Shown here piece after piece: positions 32,907 through 41,904 of a stretch of 58,326 nt of DNA. Below the pieces are notes generated by a model that worked only from the letters and a program-made list of their open reading frames with translations, searched no databases and had not been told where the DNA came from. A program made the position numbers and the translations under genes. Every line of letters begins with the position of its first letter. Position 1 is the stretch's first letter. This DNA comes from Marinibacterium sp. (lineage in GTDB: Bacteria > Pseudomonadota > Alphaproteobacteria > Rhodobacterales > Rhodobacteraceae). The stretch is taken from NCBI GenBank assembly GCA_025800215.1, contig JAOXSC010000040.1:1-58326 (forward strand), written 5' to 3'.

Positions 32907-32917
32907 GAAGTGATACC
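32897..32917. promoter_or_regulatory. LysR-type T-N11-A box overlapping the lysR start
   Basis: GGTAT, 11 bases, ATACC forms a perfect interrupted palindrome of the LysR consensus type. The lysR start codon (32904-32906) is inside it, so bound protein would block its own expression. A TTTCGAAA palindrome lies at 32922-32929 in the same divergent region and may belong to the dioxygenase promoter. Confidence 0.6.
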
Positions 32918-32992
32918 TAGCTTTCGAAAAGATGAATTGAAACCGCCTTCAGCCTCGGCCACACCAGCGGCGTTCCACAGCAGGAGACCCCC

Positions 32993-33799
32993 ATGACCCA
33001 TCCTTTGGTGACACAGGCGATGATCGACGATTTCCAGCGCGACGGCGTTGTGCTGATCCGTGGGCTTTTTGCCGATCATGTGGACAGGCTGCGCGCCGGT
33101 GTGGCCGCCAATATGGCAGCACCGGGGCCATATGCGTCGAACAATGAAAAGGCGGGCGAAACAGGGCGGTTCTTTGATGATTACTGCAACTGGACGCGTA
33201 TTCCTGAATTCCAGACGGTGATCGAAACCTCAGCCGCCGCCGAAGTGGCCGCCGACCTGATGGGGTCAGAGCAGGTGCAGATGTTCCACGATCACGTGCT
33301 GGTCAAGGAGCCGGGCACCTCCATGGCCACGCCTTGGCATCAGGACGGGCCCTATTATTTCGTTCAGGGGCGGCAGACGGTCAGCTTCTGGTCGCCGCTT
33401 GATCCGGTGCAGGACGCCACGCTGCGCTGCGTCGCAGGCAGCCACGCCTGGGACAAAGAGGTCCTGCCCACCCGCTGGGTCAGCGAAGAAGGCTTCTTTG
33501 CCGATGAGGGCCAGTACATGCCTGTGCCCGATCCCGATGCGCAGGGGATGGAGATCCGCGAATGGGCGATGGAGCCAGGCGATGCTGTGGCCTTTGACTA
33601 CCGCACGCTGCATGGCGCGCGCGGCAACACCTCGGACATCCGTCGCCGCGCCTTTTCGCTGCGACTGGTGGGGGATGATGCGCGCTATGTTGAACGCCCG
33701 GGCCGCACCTCGCCGCCGTTTCCGGGTCATGACATGCAGCCCGGTCAGCGCCTGCGCGAAGACTGGTTCCCGGTGATCTGGCCCCGCAGCGGCGCCTGA
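32993..33799 (+). CDS. Phytanoyl-CoA dioxygenase (PhyH)-family protein
   Basis: A 268-residue Fe(II)/2-oxoglutarate-dependent oxygenase. TPWHQDGPYYFVQG at about 112-125 contains the HxD metal ligands, TLHGARGNTS near 206 the distal His, followed by RRRAFSLRLVGDDARY with the 2-oxoglutarate arginine. The start follows CAGGAG by seven bases. Members hydroxylate acyl-CoA or small amines and, in roseobacters, may act on osmolytes such as ectoine; the substrate here is unknown. The divergent LysR gene is probably its regulator (inference from layout). Confidence 0.85.
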   Translation: MTHPLVTQAMIDDFQRDGVVLIRGLFADHVDRLRAGVAANMAAPGPYASNNEKAGETGRFFDDYCNWTRIPEFQTVIETSAAAEVAADLMGSEQVQMFHDHVLVKEPGTSMATPWHQDGPYYFVQGRQTVSFWSPLDPVQDATLRCVAGSHAWDKEVLPTRWVSEEGFFADEGQYMPVPDPDAQGMEIREWAMEPGDAVAFDYRTLHGARGNTSDIRRRAFSLRLVGDDARYVERPGRTSPPFPGHDMQPGQRLREDWFPVIWPRSGA

Positions 33800-33876
33800 C
33801 TGCGCCGCCTGCCTGGCGGTGGACAGCACATCGAATGCGGGCCGCTCGCCAATGGGCGCCAGACGAAGCATGGAAT

Positions 33877-33930
33877 GCGCGCCGCAGGCGCGCCCCGCTG
33901 GATCAGACCTGCGCGGCCCGTGCGGGGCCG
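33877..33930. terminator. Two GC hairpins in a convergent gap
   Basis: GCGCGCC-GCA-GGCGCGC (33877-33893) and CGGCCC-GTGCG-GGGCCG (33914-33930) are perfect hairpins between the stop of the PhyH gene and the stop of the convergent minus-strand gene. Neither has a T run, so they may stall or stabilise transcripts from both sides rather than act as classical intrinsic terminators. Confidence 0.4.
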
Positions 33931-34830
33931 TCAGACCCATTGCCCCGGCTCCATCATTCCCAATTCCAACAGCTGGTCCGACCGCCAGTCAAACGGCACC
34001 GACCCGCCCCAGTCGAATCGCGGGATGGCCGCGCGCGGCGCCGGGTTGCGCCGCAGCGCCTTGGCGGCGCGGAACGAACAGATCGCCACCGTGGCATTGC
34101 GATGCCATGGGCAGGACCAGCTGTTGCGCGCCTGCGGGTGCCAGCGCCCATCCGCCCCCATCCGCACCCGCCGCCCGGCGCGGATCAGCGGCACACGGTC
34201 GATGCGCTGGCTGGCATGCGGCACATGTTCGGCAAACCGCCGTCGCAACCCGCCAAAGATTTCCGGCTGCCGGTCGATGATGTCGCCCCGCGGATCCGTC
34301 CGGGGCAAGGCGCAATACCCCATCGCATCCATCAACGGCTGTGTTAGTGTCACGCCGTCGGGGTCACACGCCAGATCACCGGTATAAAGATCCACCACCA
34401 TGCCCGGCAGCGACGCCCGCTGCTCGCCCGCGTGAAAGGCCAGCAACGCGCCAATGCTGCGCGTTTCGCATTGGGGGAAATACAGGAATTCGGCATTGTA
34501 CCCCCAATACAGCCAGCCATCCCGCATCGCCTGCACCACACAGGTGACCGCCTTTGCCAGCGCCCCGGGCCCACCGCCGCCATATCGCACCGGGATCAGC
34601 CGGGGGTCATCGCTCAGATCGACAGGCAGCGCGATGGCATCGGGGCTCAGCACCAGCAGCGTGCCGAACCCCAGCTGCAGATGGTGGCGCAAGGTTTCGG
34701 CCACCGCGATCTCATCCTCGATCACGATCAGTGCCACGGGACCCGCCCAGTGGCGGGCACCGCGCACCACATCCTTTAACGCGCGCAAACGCATGACTGT
34801 CTGTCCCGACATCAGTTGCCGCCCCAGCAT
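33931..34830 (-). CDS. Glycosyltransferase-like (GT2/GT92-like) protein, uncertain
   Basis: A 299-residue protein I cannot place firmly. The N-terminal part VALIVIEDEIAVAETLRHHLQLGFGTLLVLSPDA resembles the beginning of GT2/GT92-type glycosyltransferases (a nucleotide-binding beta-alpha unit with a partner helix), and LYWGYNAEFLYFPQC near 110 and LYTGD near 150 could be active-site loops; a clear DxD motif is not seen. The C-terminus is basic and includes WSCPWHRNATVAIC. Start codons at 34830 and 34812 are possible. It is divergent from miaB, with which it may share a promoter region. Enzymatic role is uncertain. Confidence 0.5.
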   Translation of the reverse strand: MLGRQLMSGQTVMRLRALKDVVRGARHWAGPVALIVIEDEIAVAETLRHHLQLGFGTLLVLSPDAIALPVDLSDDPRLIPVRYGGGGPGALAKAVTCVVQAMRDGWLYWGYNAEFLYFPQCETRSIGALLAFHAGEQRASLPGMVVDLYTGDLACDPDGVTLTQPLMDAMGYCALPRTDPRGDIIDRQPEIFGGLRRRFAEHVPHASQRIDRVPLIRAGRRVRMGADGRWHPQARNSWSCPWHRNATVAICSFRAAKALRRNPAPRAAIPRFDWGGSVPFDWRSDQLLELGMMEPGQWV

Positions 34831-34855
34831 GACGGCTGGGTCTTAACAACCCGTG

Positions 34856-34884
34856 CATTGCTTCGGGGCGCAACTATGTATAGG
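34856..34884 (+). promoter_or_regulatory. Predicted promoter of miaB
   Basis: A -10-like TATAGG at 34879-34884 lies 33 bases before the miaB start. A -35-like TTGCTT (34858-34863) sits 15 bases upstream, or CATTGC (34856-34861) with the preferred spacing of 17. The match is moderate and the start site is not certain. Confidence 0.4.
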
Positions 34885-34916
34885 GAAAGCCGTCCGGTGG
34901 AACGAAGGAACCAGCG

Positions 34917-36263
34917 ATGTCCGACAGCAGCCCGCAGCCCAAGAAGCTCTTTATCAAGACCTATGGCTGCCAGATGAACGTCTATGACAGCGAGCGCATG
35001 GCCGAAGCGCTCGGCACCCAGGGCTATGTCGAAACCGGCTCGCCCGATGATGCCGACATGATCCTGCTCAACACCTGCCATATCCGTGAAAAGGCCGCCG
35101 AAAAGGTCTATTCCGAACTGGGCCGGTTCAAGGGGCTCAAGGCCGCCAAACCCGATCTCAAGATCGGCGTCGCAGGCTGCGTCGCCCAGGCCGAAGGCGA
35201 AGAAATCATGCGCCGCCAGCCGCTGGTGGATCTGGTCGTGGGCCCGCAAAGCTATCACCGGCTGCCCGATCTCGAAGCCAGGGCGCGCGGCGGCGAAAAA
35301 GCGCTCGACACCGAGTTCCCCGAAGAAGACAAATTCAACCACCTCGCCCGCCGCCCCAAGGCCAAACGCGCCCCCACCGCGTTTCTGACCGTGCAGGAAG
35401 GCTGCGACAAATTCTGCGCCTTCTGCGTCGTCCCCTATACCCGCGGCGCCGAGGTCAGCCGCCCGGCCGAGCGTATCCTGACCGAAGCCCGCGACCTCGT
35501 CGAACGCGGGGTGCGCGAAATCACGCTGCTGGGCCAGAACGTCAACGCCTATCACGGCGCGGGCCCCGACGGTGGTGACCGCACCCTGGCCCAGCTGATC
35601 TGGGATCTCGACAAGATCGACGGGCTGGAACGCATCCGCTTTACCACCAGCCACCCCAATGACATGACCGACGAGCTGATCGAAGCTCACGGCACCTGCG
35701 CCAAGCTCATGCCCTATCTGCACCTGCCCGTGCAGGCGGGCTCGGACAGGATCCTCAAGCGCATGAACCGCAGCCACACCGTCGACAGCTATCTGCGCCT
35801 GATCGAACGCATCCGGGCGGCGCGCCCGGACATCCTGATGTCCGGCGATTTCATCGTGGGCTTTCCCGAAGAAACCGAAGCCGATTTCCAGGCCACGCTC
35901 GATCTCGTCCAGGAGGTCGGGTACGGCTATGCCTATTCCTTCAAATATTCGACCCGTCCCGGCACTCCGGCCGCCGAGCGCCCACAGGTGCCCGCCGCCG
36001 AAGCCGATGACCGCCTGCAACGGTTGCAGGCGCTGATCACCCGCGACCAGCGCCGCATCCAGGACAGCATGGTCGGGCGCGAGATGTCGGTGTTGATCGA
36101 AAAGCCCGGCCGCCGCGACGGCCAGATGGTGGGCAAATCCGACTACCTGCACGCGGTGCATATCGAAAACGCGGACCTCAAGCAGGGCGACCTGGTGCCG
36201 GTGCGCATCCTGTCCTCGGGCGCCAATTCGCTTGCCGCCGAAGCCATCGGCCCGGCGCGCTGA
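34917..36263 (+). CDS. miaB: tRNA-2-methylthio-N6-dimethylallyladenosine synthase
   Basis: A 448-residue radical-SAM methylthiotransferase. The N-terminal MTTase domain has the three auxiliary-cluster cysteines in [20 protein letters not shown] and [10 protein letters not shown]. The radical-SAM CxxxCxxC is in [15 protein letters not shown] near 165. A C-terminal TRAM RNA-binding domain ends at the stop. It adds a methylthio group to i6A37 of certain tRNAs using SAM. It heads the miaB-phoH-ybeY-corC-lnt block typical of alphaproteobacteria. A dispersed hairpin repeat follows it. Confidence 0.95.
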   Translation: MSDSSPQPKKLFIKTYGCQMNVYDSERMAEALGTQGYVETGSPDDADMILLNTCHIREKAAEKVYSELGRFKGLKAAKPDLKIGVAGCVAQAEGEEIMRRQPLVDLVVGPQSYHRLPDLEARARGGEKALDTEFPEEDKFNHLARRPKAKRAPTAFLTVQEGCDKFCAFCVVPYTRGAEVSRPAERILTEARDLVERGVREITLLGQNVNAYHGAGPDGGDRTLAQLIWDLDKIDGLERIRFTTSHPNDMTDELIEAHGTCAKLMPYLHLPVQAGSDRILKRMNRSHTVDSYLRLIERIRAARPDILMSGDFIVGFPEETEADFQATLDLVQEVGYGYAYSFKYSTRPGTPAAERPQVPAAEADDRLQRLQALITRDQRRIQDSMVGREMSVLIEKPGRRDGQMVGKSDYLHAVHIENADLKQGDLVPVRILSSGANSLAAEAIGPAR

Positions 36264-36459
36264 CCGCCCTTCTTTGTGGCCTGAAATACCTCGGGGGTGA
36301 ATGGCGCAGCCAGAGGGGGCAGAGCCCCCGCCCCGGTCGCCGCCAAAGGCGGCGAAACCCGCCCAAATGTCTCAAAGCGATGAAATTGCCGCGCCCCGGC
36401 TTGCGCGCTCGTCCCGAACTTGGCACGCTATACGTGTAGCTTGAACACAGGAGAGCGGT
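36264..36459. repeat. Dispersed intergenic hairpin repeat, copy 2
   Basis: The 196-base gap between miaB and phoH contains a copy of the repeat: core 36270-36302 (TTCTTTGTGGC, then AAATACCTCGGGGGTGAAT), hairpin GGGGGC-AGA-GCCCCC at 36315-36329, and a further hairpin GCCGCC-AAA-GGCGGC at 36339-36353. Near the end is TATACG (36429-36434), a possible -10 for phoH, and AGGAGA (36449-36454), its ribosome binding site. Confidence 0.7.
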
Positions 36460-37491
36460 TTGGCCCTTGGCGCCCTGACCCCGACAGACGAACAGAGCGC
36501 AGCCCATGAGCTGCTGGTGGAATTTCCCGACAATCGACTGCTGATCGACCTCTGCGGCGAATATGATCGCAACCTGGCCGAGATCGAAACCCAGACCGGC
36601 GTACAGATCGTGCGCCGGGGCAATCAGCTGGCCATCCTGGGCGAAACCGATGCCCGCGCCCGCACAGCCGAAGTACTTCAGGCGCTCTACGAACGCCTCG
36701 AAGCCGGCCGCGAGGTCGAGCGCGGCGACATCGACCGCGAATTGCGCATGGGCGGCGGCGATGACCCCGCCGATCCGGCCCCCGGTGCCCGGCCCGCGGG
36801 CGACCAGCTGGAAATGTTCACCGGCGGCAAGATCGAAATCAAGACCCGCAAAAAACTGATCGAGCCGCGCACGGACGCGCAAAGGGCCTATGTCCGCTCG
36901 CTGTTTGACAATGAACTGGCCTTTGGCATCGGCCCGGCGGGCACCGGCAAGACCTATCTGGCGGTGGCGGTGGGTGTGTCCATGCTCATCACGGGCGAGG
37001 TCGACCGCATCATCCTCAGCCGTCCGGCGGTCGAGGCGGGCGAAAAGCTGGGCTTTCTGCCCGGCGACATGAAGGACAAGGTCGATCCCTACATGCAGCC
37101 GCTCTATGACGCGCTGAACGACTTTCTGCCGGGCAAGCAGCTGGCCAAGATGATGGAAGAAAAAGTCATCGAAATCGCCCCGCTGGCCTTCATGCGCGGT
37201 CGCACCCTGTCCAATGCCTTTGTGGTGCTCGACGAAGCCCAGAACGCCACCACCATGCAGATGAAGATGTTCCTGACCCGCCTGGGCGAGGGCAGCCGCA
37301 TGGTCATCACCGGCGACCGCAGCCAGGTGGATCTGCCGCGCGGGGTGACGTCGGGGCTCGCGGATGCCGAACGGCTATTGAAAACCATCCCCAAGATCGG
37401 CTTCAACTATTTCACCTCCAAGGATGTGGTGCGTCACCCGCTTGTCGCCGCCATCATCGAAGCCTATGAGGCCGATGCCGTGCCGGGCTGA
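36460..37491 (+). CDS. phoH: PhoH family ATPase
   Basis: A 343-residue PhoH-like protein. The start is TTG at 36460, with AGGAGA six to seven bases upstream and no ATG or GTG in frame nearby. An N-terminal KH-like region precedes the P-loop ATPase, whose Walker A is [11 protein letters not shown] at about 160 and Walker [11 protein letters not shown] near 255; the [17 protein letters not shown] motif between them is diagnostic. PhoH proteins are linked to RNA metabolism, often encoded next to ybeY as here. Their exact biochemical role is not settled. Confidence 0.93.
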   Translation: MALGALTPTDEQSAAHELLVEFPDNRLLIDLCGEYDRNLAEIETQTGVQIVRRGNQLAILGETDARARTAEVLQALYERLEAGREVERGDIDRELRMGGGDDPADPAPGARPAGDQLEMFTGGKIEIKTRKKLIEPRTDAQRAYVRSLFDNELAFGIGPAGTGKTYLAVAVGVSMLITGEVDRIILSRPAVEAGEKLGFLPGDMKDKVDPYMQPLYDALNDFLPGKQLAKMMEEKVIEIAPLAFMRGRTLSNAFVVLDEAQNATTMQMKMFLTRLGEGSRMVITGDRSQVDLPRGVTSGLADAERLLKTIPKIGFNYFTSKDVVRHPLVAAIIEAYEADAVPG

Positions 37492-37526
37492 TCCCGGCAC
37501 ATCGTCCAACAAGGTGCCCGACCGCC

Positions 37527-38042
37527 ATGCCGCTTGACATCACCCTTGAAGATGACCGCTGGTCGGATCTGGCCCTGCCGGATCTGGCCGAGCGTGCGAT
37601 CGCGGCCGCGCTTGGCCATCTGGGGCTTGATCCCGCATCATGCGAAATCAGCCTGCTGGGCTGTGACGACGCGCGCATTGCCGGTCTCAATGCCGAATTC
37701 CGCGACAAACCGAGCCCGACCAACGTCCTGAGTTGGCCGGCCGAGGATCTGTCGCCCGACACCCCCGGCGGCCCCCCGTTGCCGCCCGAACCCGATTTCA
37801 CCGGCGAAATTGCGCTTGGTGACATCGCGATTGCCTATGACACCTGCGCACGTGAAGCAGATGTTGCGCGAAAGACGCTGCATGATCATGCAACACATCT
37901 GATTGTTCACGGTCTGCTGCATCTTTTGGGCTATGATCATATCATCGAAGCCGATGCCGACCGAATGGAACGGTTGGAAACGGAAATACTTGGAAATCTG
38001 GGCATCGCGGACCCATATGGCTTGGATCAAGGGCTCGCGTGA
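37527..38042 (+). CDS. ybeY: Endoribonuclease YbeY (rRNA maturation factor)
   Basis: A 171-residue metalloprotein. The zinc-binding HGLLHLLGYDH motif is at about 128-138, preceded by TNVLSWPAED and GEIALGDIAIAYD, all typical for YbeY. It takes part in 16S rRNA 3'-end maturation and ribosome quality control. It starts 35 bases after phoH on the same strand and is followed after 15 bases by corC, so it is within the same operon. Confidence 0.94.
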   Translation: MPLDITLEDDRWSDLALPDLAERAIAAALGHLGLDPASCEISLLGCDDARIAGLNAEFRDKPSPTNVLSWPAEDLSPDTPGGPPLPPEPDFTGEIALGDIAIAYDTCAREADVARKTLHDHATHLIVHGLLHLLGYDHIIEADADRMERLETEILGNLGIADPYGLDQGLA

Positions 38043-38057
38043 TTTTGGATCAAGGTA

Positions 38058-38936
38058 ATGGGCGATACTGACGACTCTTCTAGCGCGGCGCAGAGCGCGC
38101 AAAACACTTTGAACGGAAAACCCAAAGCCGGACTTCTGGGCCGGGTGCTGAATGTCTTCGGACCATCCGAAGCCGAACCCGCAGCGCCCGACAGCCCGCC
38201 GGCCACAGTGCGACCCCAGCAGCATGGCATGATCAACCTGCGGCGCATGCGCGTTCAGGATGTGGCGATCCCCAAGGCGGAAATCGTCGCGGTGCCCCTG
38301 ACGGTCACCCGCGACGAGCTGGTGCAGGTCTTTCGCGACAGCGGCATGACGCGGATCCCCGTCTATGACGGCACGCTGGATACGCCGGTGGGAATGGCCC
38401 ACCTCAAGGATGTGGCGCTGACCCATGGGTTCAACGGGCATGATCAGGTCTTTGACCTTGCGGCGATGCTGCGCCCGCTGCTGTTTGTGCCGCCGTCGAT
38501 GCCCATTGGCGTGCTGCTGACCAAGATGCAGACCGAACGGCGCCACATGGCGCTGGTGATCGACGAATATGGTGGCGTCGACGGGCTGGTCACCATCGAA
38601 GACCTGATCGAACAGGTCATCGGTGAAATCGAGGATGAGCACGACATTGGCGAAGACGAGCTCTGGGTGCAGGAAACGCCCGGCTGCTGGATGGCCGATG
38701 CCCGCGCCCCACTGGAGGATTTCGAAACCGCCATCGGGCGCTCGCTGACCGATCACGAAGAGGTCGACGAAGAAGAAATCGACAGCCTGGGTGGACTGGT
38801 CTTCATGCTTTCGGGCAAGGTGCCGGTCCGGGGCGAGGTGATCCCCCATCCCGACGGCCCGGAATTCGAAGTGCTCGACGCCGATCCGCGCCGGATCAAG
38901 CGCCTGCGTGTACGCCTGCCCGAAGCGCTGGAATGA
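38058..38936 (+). CDS. CorC/HlyC-family CBS-domain protein
   Basis: A 292-residue protein with two CBS domains (about 75-135 and 140-200; AIPKAEIVAVPLTVTRDELV and LVIDEYGGVDGLVTIEDL) and a C-terminal CorC_HlyC transporter-associated domain (about 215-290, SLTDHEEVDEEEIDSLGG). No membrane segment is seen. The family is called magnesium/cobalt efflux protein CorC or haemolysin-like; in alphaproteobacteria it sits between ybeY and lnt as here. The start ATG at 38058 is preceded by AAGGTA. It overlaps lnt by four bases. Confidence 0.88.
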   Translation: MGDTDDSSSAAQSAQNTLNGKPKAGLLGRVLNVFGPSEAEPAAPDSPPATVRPQQHGMINLRRMRVQDVAIPKAEIVAVPLTVTRDELVQVFRDSGMTRIPVYDGTLDTPVGMAHLKDVALTHGFNGHDQVFDLAAMLRPLLFVPPSMPIGVLLTKMQTERRHMALVIDEYGGVDGLVTIEDLIEQVIGEIEDEHDIGEDELWVQETPGCWMADARAPLEDFETAIGRSLTDHEEVDEEEIDSLGGLVFMLSGKVPVRGEVIPHPDGPEFEVLDADPRRIKRLRVRLPEALE

Positions 38937-40477
38937 TCGGACCCACTCTGGCCGACCGGCTCGGCCGCCTGCCGACAAGGCCGCGCCTTGGGCTCGCTGT
39001 GCTCGCCGGTGCGGGCGCGGCGTGCAGCCTGGCGCCGCTTTATCTGACACCGGCCATGGTTCTGGGTCTGGCGATCTGGGCGGCCCTGGTGGCCACAGCA
39101 CCCGGCTGGCGTCAGGGGGCCTCGGCGGGCTGGGCTGGGGCGGCGGGCTATTTTGCCCATGGTCTGATCTGGATTGTCGAACCGTTCCTTGTGGATGTGG
39201 CGCGCCATGGCTGGATGGCGCCCTTTGCACTGCTGCTCATGGCGGGCGGGCTGGCGCTGTTCTGGGGGCTGGCGGCGGGGCTTGCCCATGTGCTGGGGCG
39301 CGACGCGCCCGCCCGCGCGCTGATCCTGCCGGTGACGCTGGGCGCGGCCGAGATGCTGCGGGCCTATGTGTTCACCGGGTTTCCCTGGGCGGGGCTGCCG
39401 CAGGGCTGGATCGACACCGCGCCGATCCAGATCCTGTCCTGGATCGGACCCAACGGGCTGGCCCTGTGGATCGCGGTTGCGGTCTGCTGGCCGGTGGCAG
39501 GGCTGCTGCGCGGACCCTTCTGGCGCGTCGCGCCGGCGCTGCTGCCCATGGCTGCGCTGCTGATGGCGGGCTGGGCGCTGCGCCCACCGCCTGATGTGCC
39601 CTACACCGACACCGTGATCCGCGTGATCCAGCCCAATGCGCGGCAGGATCTGAAATGGCACCCCGATCATGCGATGGGCTATTTCAACCTGCAGCTTGAG
39701 CAATCGGCCGCCGGGCCGCGCCCCGATCTGATCGTCTGGCCCGAGGTCGCAATCCCCTGGTTTGCCGAAGAATCGACATCCGTGTTCGAGCTGATGGCCG
39801 AACGCGCCAAAGGCGTGCCCATCGTGCTGGGTGCACAGCGCCGCGACGGGCTGCGATATTACAACGCGCTGCTGGCGCTGGACGGGGCAGGGGCCGTGCA
39901 GGGGCGCTATGACAAGCATCATCTGGTGCCCTTTGGTGAATACATGCCCTTTGGCGATCTGCTGTCGCGGATCGGGATCCACGGGCTGGCCGCGCATCAG
40001 GGCGGCAGCTATAGCGCCGGGCCGGGGCCGCAGCTGGTGGATCTGGGGGCGGCGGGACAGGCGCTGCCGCTGATCTGCTATGAGGCGGTGTTTCCCCAGC
40101 ATCTGCGCGGCACCGCGCGCCCCGATTTCCTGTTGCAGGTGACCAATGACGCGTGGTTCGGCAACTGGTCGGGCCCCTATCAGCATCTGGTGCAGGCGCG
40201 CATGCGCGCCATCGAAGCGGGGCTGCCGCTGGTGCGTTCGGCCAATACCGGGGTGTCGGGCGTGTTCGATGCCTGGGGGCGGCCTCAGGTGACGGTGGCG
40301 CTGAACACGGCCGGTTTTGCCGATGCGCCGCTGCCGCAGGCGCGCCCGGCCCCCCCCTATAGCCGCAGCGGGGATAGCCCGGTTGCGGTGCTTCTGGCGC
40401 TGCTGCTGGCGGGGCTGATCCTGCGCCATGTGCGGGCCAGATCCCGCAGCGGCGTGCAATCGGGGCATGCCGATTGA
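38933..40477 (+). CDS. lnt: Apolipoprotein N-acyltransferase
   Basis: A 514-residue inner-membrane enzyme. About six N-terminal membrane helices (about 1-210) precede a nitrilase-fold periplasmic domain with the catalytic triad: Glu in WPEVAIPW near 270, Lys in GRYDKHHLVPFGEY near 325, and Cys in PLICYEAVFP near 380. It acylates the N-terminal diacylglyceryl cysteine of lipoproteins. The first codon overlaps the corC stop (ATGA). The metK promoter elements lie over its stop codon. Confidence 0.93.
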   Translation: MIGPTLADRLGRLPTRPRLGLAVLAGAGAACSLAPLYLTPAMVLGLAIWAALVATAPGWRQGASAGWAGAAGYFAHGLIWIVEPFLVDVARHGWMAPFALLLMAGGLALFWGLAAGLAHVLGRDAPARALILPVTLGAAEMLRAYVFTGFPWAGLPQGWIDTAPIQILSWIGPNGLALWIAVAVCWPVAGLLRGPFWRVAPALLPMAALLMAGWALRPPPDVPYTDTVIRVIQPNARQDLKWHPDHAMGYFNLQLEQSAAGPRPDLIVWPEVAIPWFAEESTSVFELMAERAKGVPIVLGAQRRDGLRYYNALLALDGAGAVQGRYDKHHLVPFGEYMPFGDLLSRIGIHGLAAHQGGSYSAGPGPQLVDLGAAGQALPLICYEAVFPQHLRGTARPDFLLQVTNDAWFGNWSGPYQHLVQARMRAIEAGLPLVRSANTGVSGVFDAWGRPQVTVALNTAGFADAPLPQARPAPPYSRSGDSPVAVLLALLLAGLILRHVRARSRSGVQSGHAD

Positions 40478-40508
40478 CATTGACCGGGGCGCTGCGCGCG
40501 CCTAAGTC
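40474..40508 (+). promoter_or_regulatory. Predicted promoter of metK
   Basis: TTGACA (40474-40479) and, overlapping, TTGACC (40480-40485) are strong -35 candidates across the lnt stop codon. With 17-base spacing from TTGACC the -10 would be TAAGTC (40503-40508), a weak match. This puts the transcript start just before the riboswitch at 40521. Confidence 0.4.
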
Positions 40509-40520
40509 GGTCTATGACCT

Positions 40521-40565
40521 GCCACAACGGCTTCCTGGCGTGGTGGGGTGATCTCTAATGGAGCA
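40521..40565 (+). ncRNA. SAM/SAH riboswitch in the metK leader
   Basis: The sequence from GCCACAACGGCTTCCTGGCG through GTGG to TAATGGAGCA matches the compact SAM/SAH riboswitch (conserved CACAACGGCUUCCUG-CGUGG core and a 3' UGGAGCA strand). This class is known upstream of metK in Rhodobacterales. Stem P1 pairs CCAC with GTGG, and the 3' strand includes the GGAG ribosome binding site (40560-40563) in a pseudoknot, so bound S-adenosylmethionine (or SAH) would hide it and reduce translation of metK. The start codon is seven bases downstream at 40571. Confidence 0.88.
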
Positions 40566-40570
40566 CTTTC

Positions 40571-41752
40571 ATGAGCCGCAAGAACTATGTTTTCACCTCG
40601 GAATCCGTGTCCGAGGGTCACCCCGACAAGGTCTGTGACCGGATCTCGGATGCCGTGCTGGACGCCTTTCTGGCCCAAGAGCCTGAGGCCCGCGTTGCCT
40701 GCGAGACATTCGCCACCACCGACCGTGTCGTGATCGGCGGCGAGGTCGGGCTGAGCGATCAGGACGCGCTGCACGACTATATGGGCCGGATCGAGCAGAT
40801 CGCCCGCGACTGCATCCGCGACATCGGCTATGAGCAGGACAAGTTCCACTGGCAGACCTGCGAGATCACCAACCTGCTGCATGAGCAATCCGCCCATATC
40901 GCCCAAGGGGTGGATGCGGGCAAGGACAAGGACGAAGGTGCGGGCGATCAGGGCATCATGTTCGGCTATGCCACCAACGAGACGCCCGCGCTGATGCCTG
41001 CGCCGATCCAGTATGCGCATGCCATCCTGCGCCGTCTGGCCCAGGCGCGCAAATCCGGCGAAGCCCCCGATCTGCGACCCGACGCGAAAAGCCAGCTGTC
41101 GGTGGTCTATGAGGACGGCAAACCGGTTGGTGTCAGCTCAATCGTGCTGTCGACGCAGCATGCGCATGCGGGGCAGAGCTCGGACGATATCCGGGCGATT
41201 GTCGAACCCTATATCCTTGAGGTGCTGCCCGATGGCTGGATCACGCCGCGCACCGAATGGTGGGTGAACCCCACCGGCACATTCGTGATCGGCGGGCCCG
41301 ATGGGGATGCCGGGCTGACAGGGCGCAAGATCATCGTGGACACCTATGGTGGTGCGGCCCCCCATGGGGGTGGTGCGTTTTCGGGCAAGGATCCGACCAA
41401 GGTGGACCGTTCGGCAGCCTATGCGGCGCGCTATCTGGCCAAGAACGTGGTGGCGGCAGGCCTTGCGGGGCGCTGCACGATCCAGCTGAGCTATGCCATC
41501 GGGGTGTCGAAACCGCTGTCGATCTATGTCGATCCCCATGGCACCGGCGACGTGAAACCGGACGCGATCGAAGCGGCGGTGGGGCAGGTGATGGACCTGA
41601 CGCCGCGCGGCATCCGTGAGCATCTGCAGCTGAACCGTCCGATCTATCAGCGCACGGCGGCCTATGGGCATTTCGGGCGCGAGCCCGAGGCCGATGGCGG
41701 TTTCAGCTGGGAGCGGACGGATCTTGTCGAGGCGCTGAAAGCCGCGCTCTGA
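40571..41752 (+). CDS. metK: S-adenosylmethionine synthetase
   Basis: A 393-residue enzyme with signature segments [14 protein letters not shown] at about 10-23, [15 protein letters not shown] near 125, and [21 protein letters not shown] near 265, which bind ATP and metals. It makes S-adenosylmethionine from methionine and ATP. It is controlled by its product through the riboswitch at 40521-40565. The dispersed repeat and a hairpin follow its stop. Confidence 0.96.
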   Translation: MSRKNYVFTSESVSEGHPDKVCDRISDAVLDAFLAQEPEARVACETFATTDRVVIGGEVGLSDQDALHDYMGRIEQIARDCIRDIGYEQDKFHWQTCEITNLLHEQSAHIAQGVDAGKDKDEGAGDQGIMFGYATNETPALMPAPIQYAHAILRRLAQARKSGEAPDLRPDAKSQLSVVYEDGKPVGVSSIVLSTQHAHAGQSSDDIRAIVEPYILEVLPDGWITPRTEWWVNPTGTFVIGGPDGDAGLTGRKIIVDTYGGAAPHGGGAFSGKDPTKVDRSAAYAARYLAKNVVAAGLAGRCTIQLSYAIGVSKPLSIYVDPHGTGDVKPDAIEAAVGQVMDLTPRGIREHLQLNRPIYQRTAAYGHFGREPEADGGFSWERTDLVEALKAAL

Positions 41753-41776
41753 GCCGGTGTCAGGCTGGGCTGGGTT

Positions 41777-41838
41777 GGGGGCGCTGCCCCCGGCTGCCTT
41801 GCGGCATCCTCCCCCGAGGTATTTGGGGTCACAAAGAA
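41777..41838. repeat. Dispersed intergenic hairpin repeat, copy 3 (inverted)
   Basis: Located between metK and the GST gene, in the opposite orientation to copies 1 and 2: hairpin GGGGGC-GCT-GCCCCC at 41777-41791 and the core CCCCCGAGGTATTTGGGGTC then ACAAAGAA at 41811-41838. It may end or trim the metK transcript, but no T run follows the hairpin. Confidence 0.7.
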
Positions 41839-41904
41839 AAGCAGGCTCGACCTTGATGTCGGGGCTGCCTAGGCTGTGGCCGAGATCCCGAGGAGAGGTT
41901 GAGC

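Noticed and set aside
36401-36434. Promoter TTGCGC/TATACG before phoH
   Set aside because: The spacing of 22 bases is too long for sigma-70; the TATACG may still be a -10, but no fitting -35 was found.
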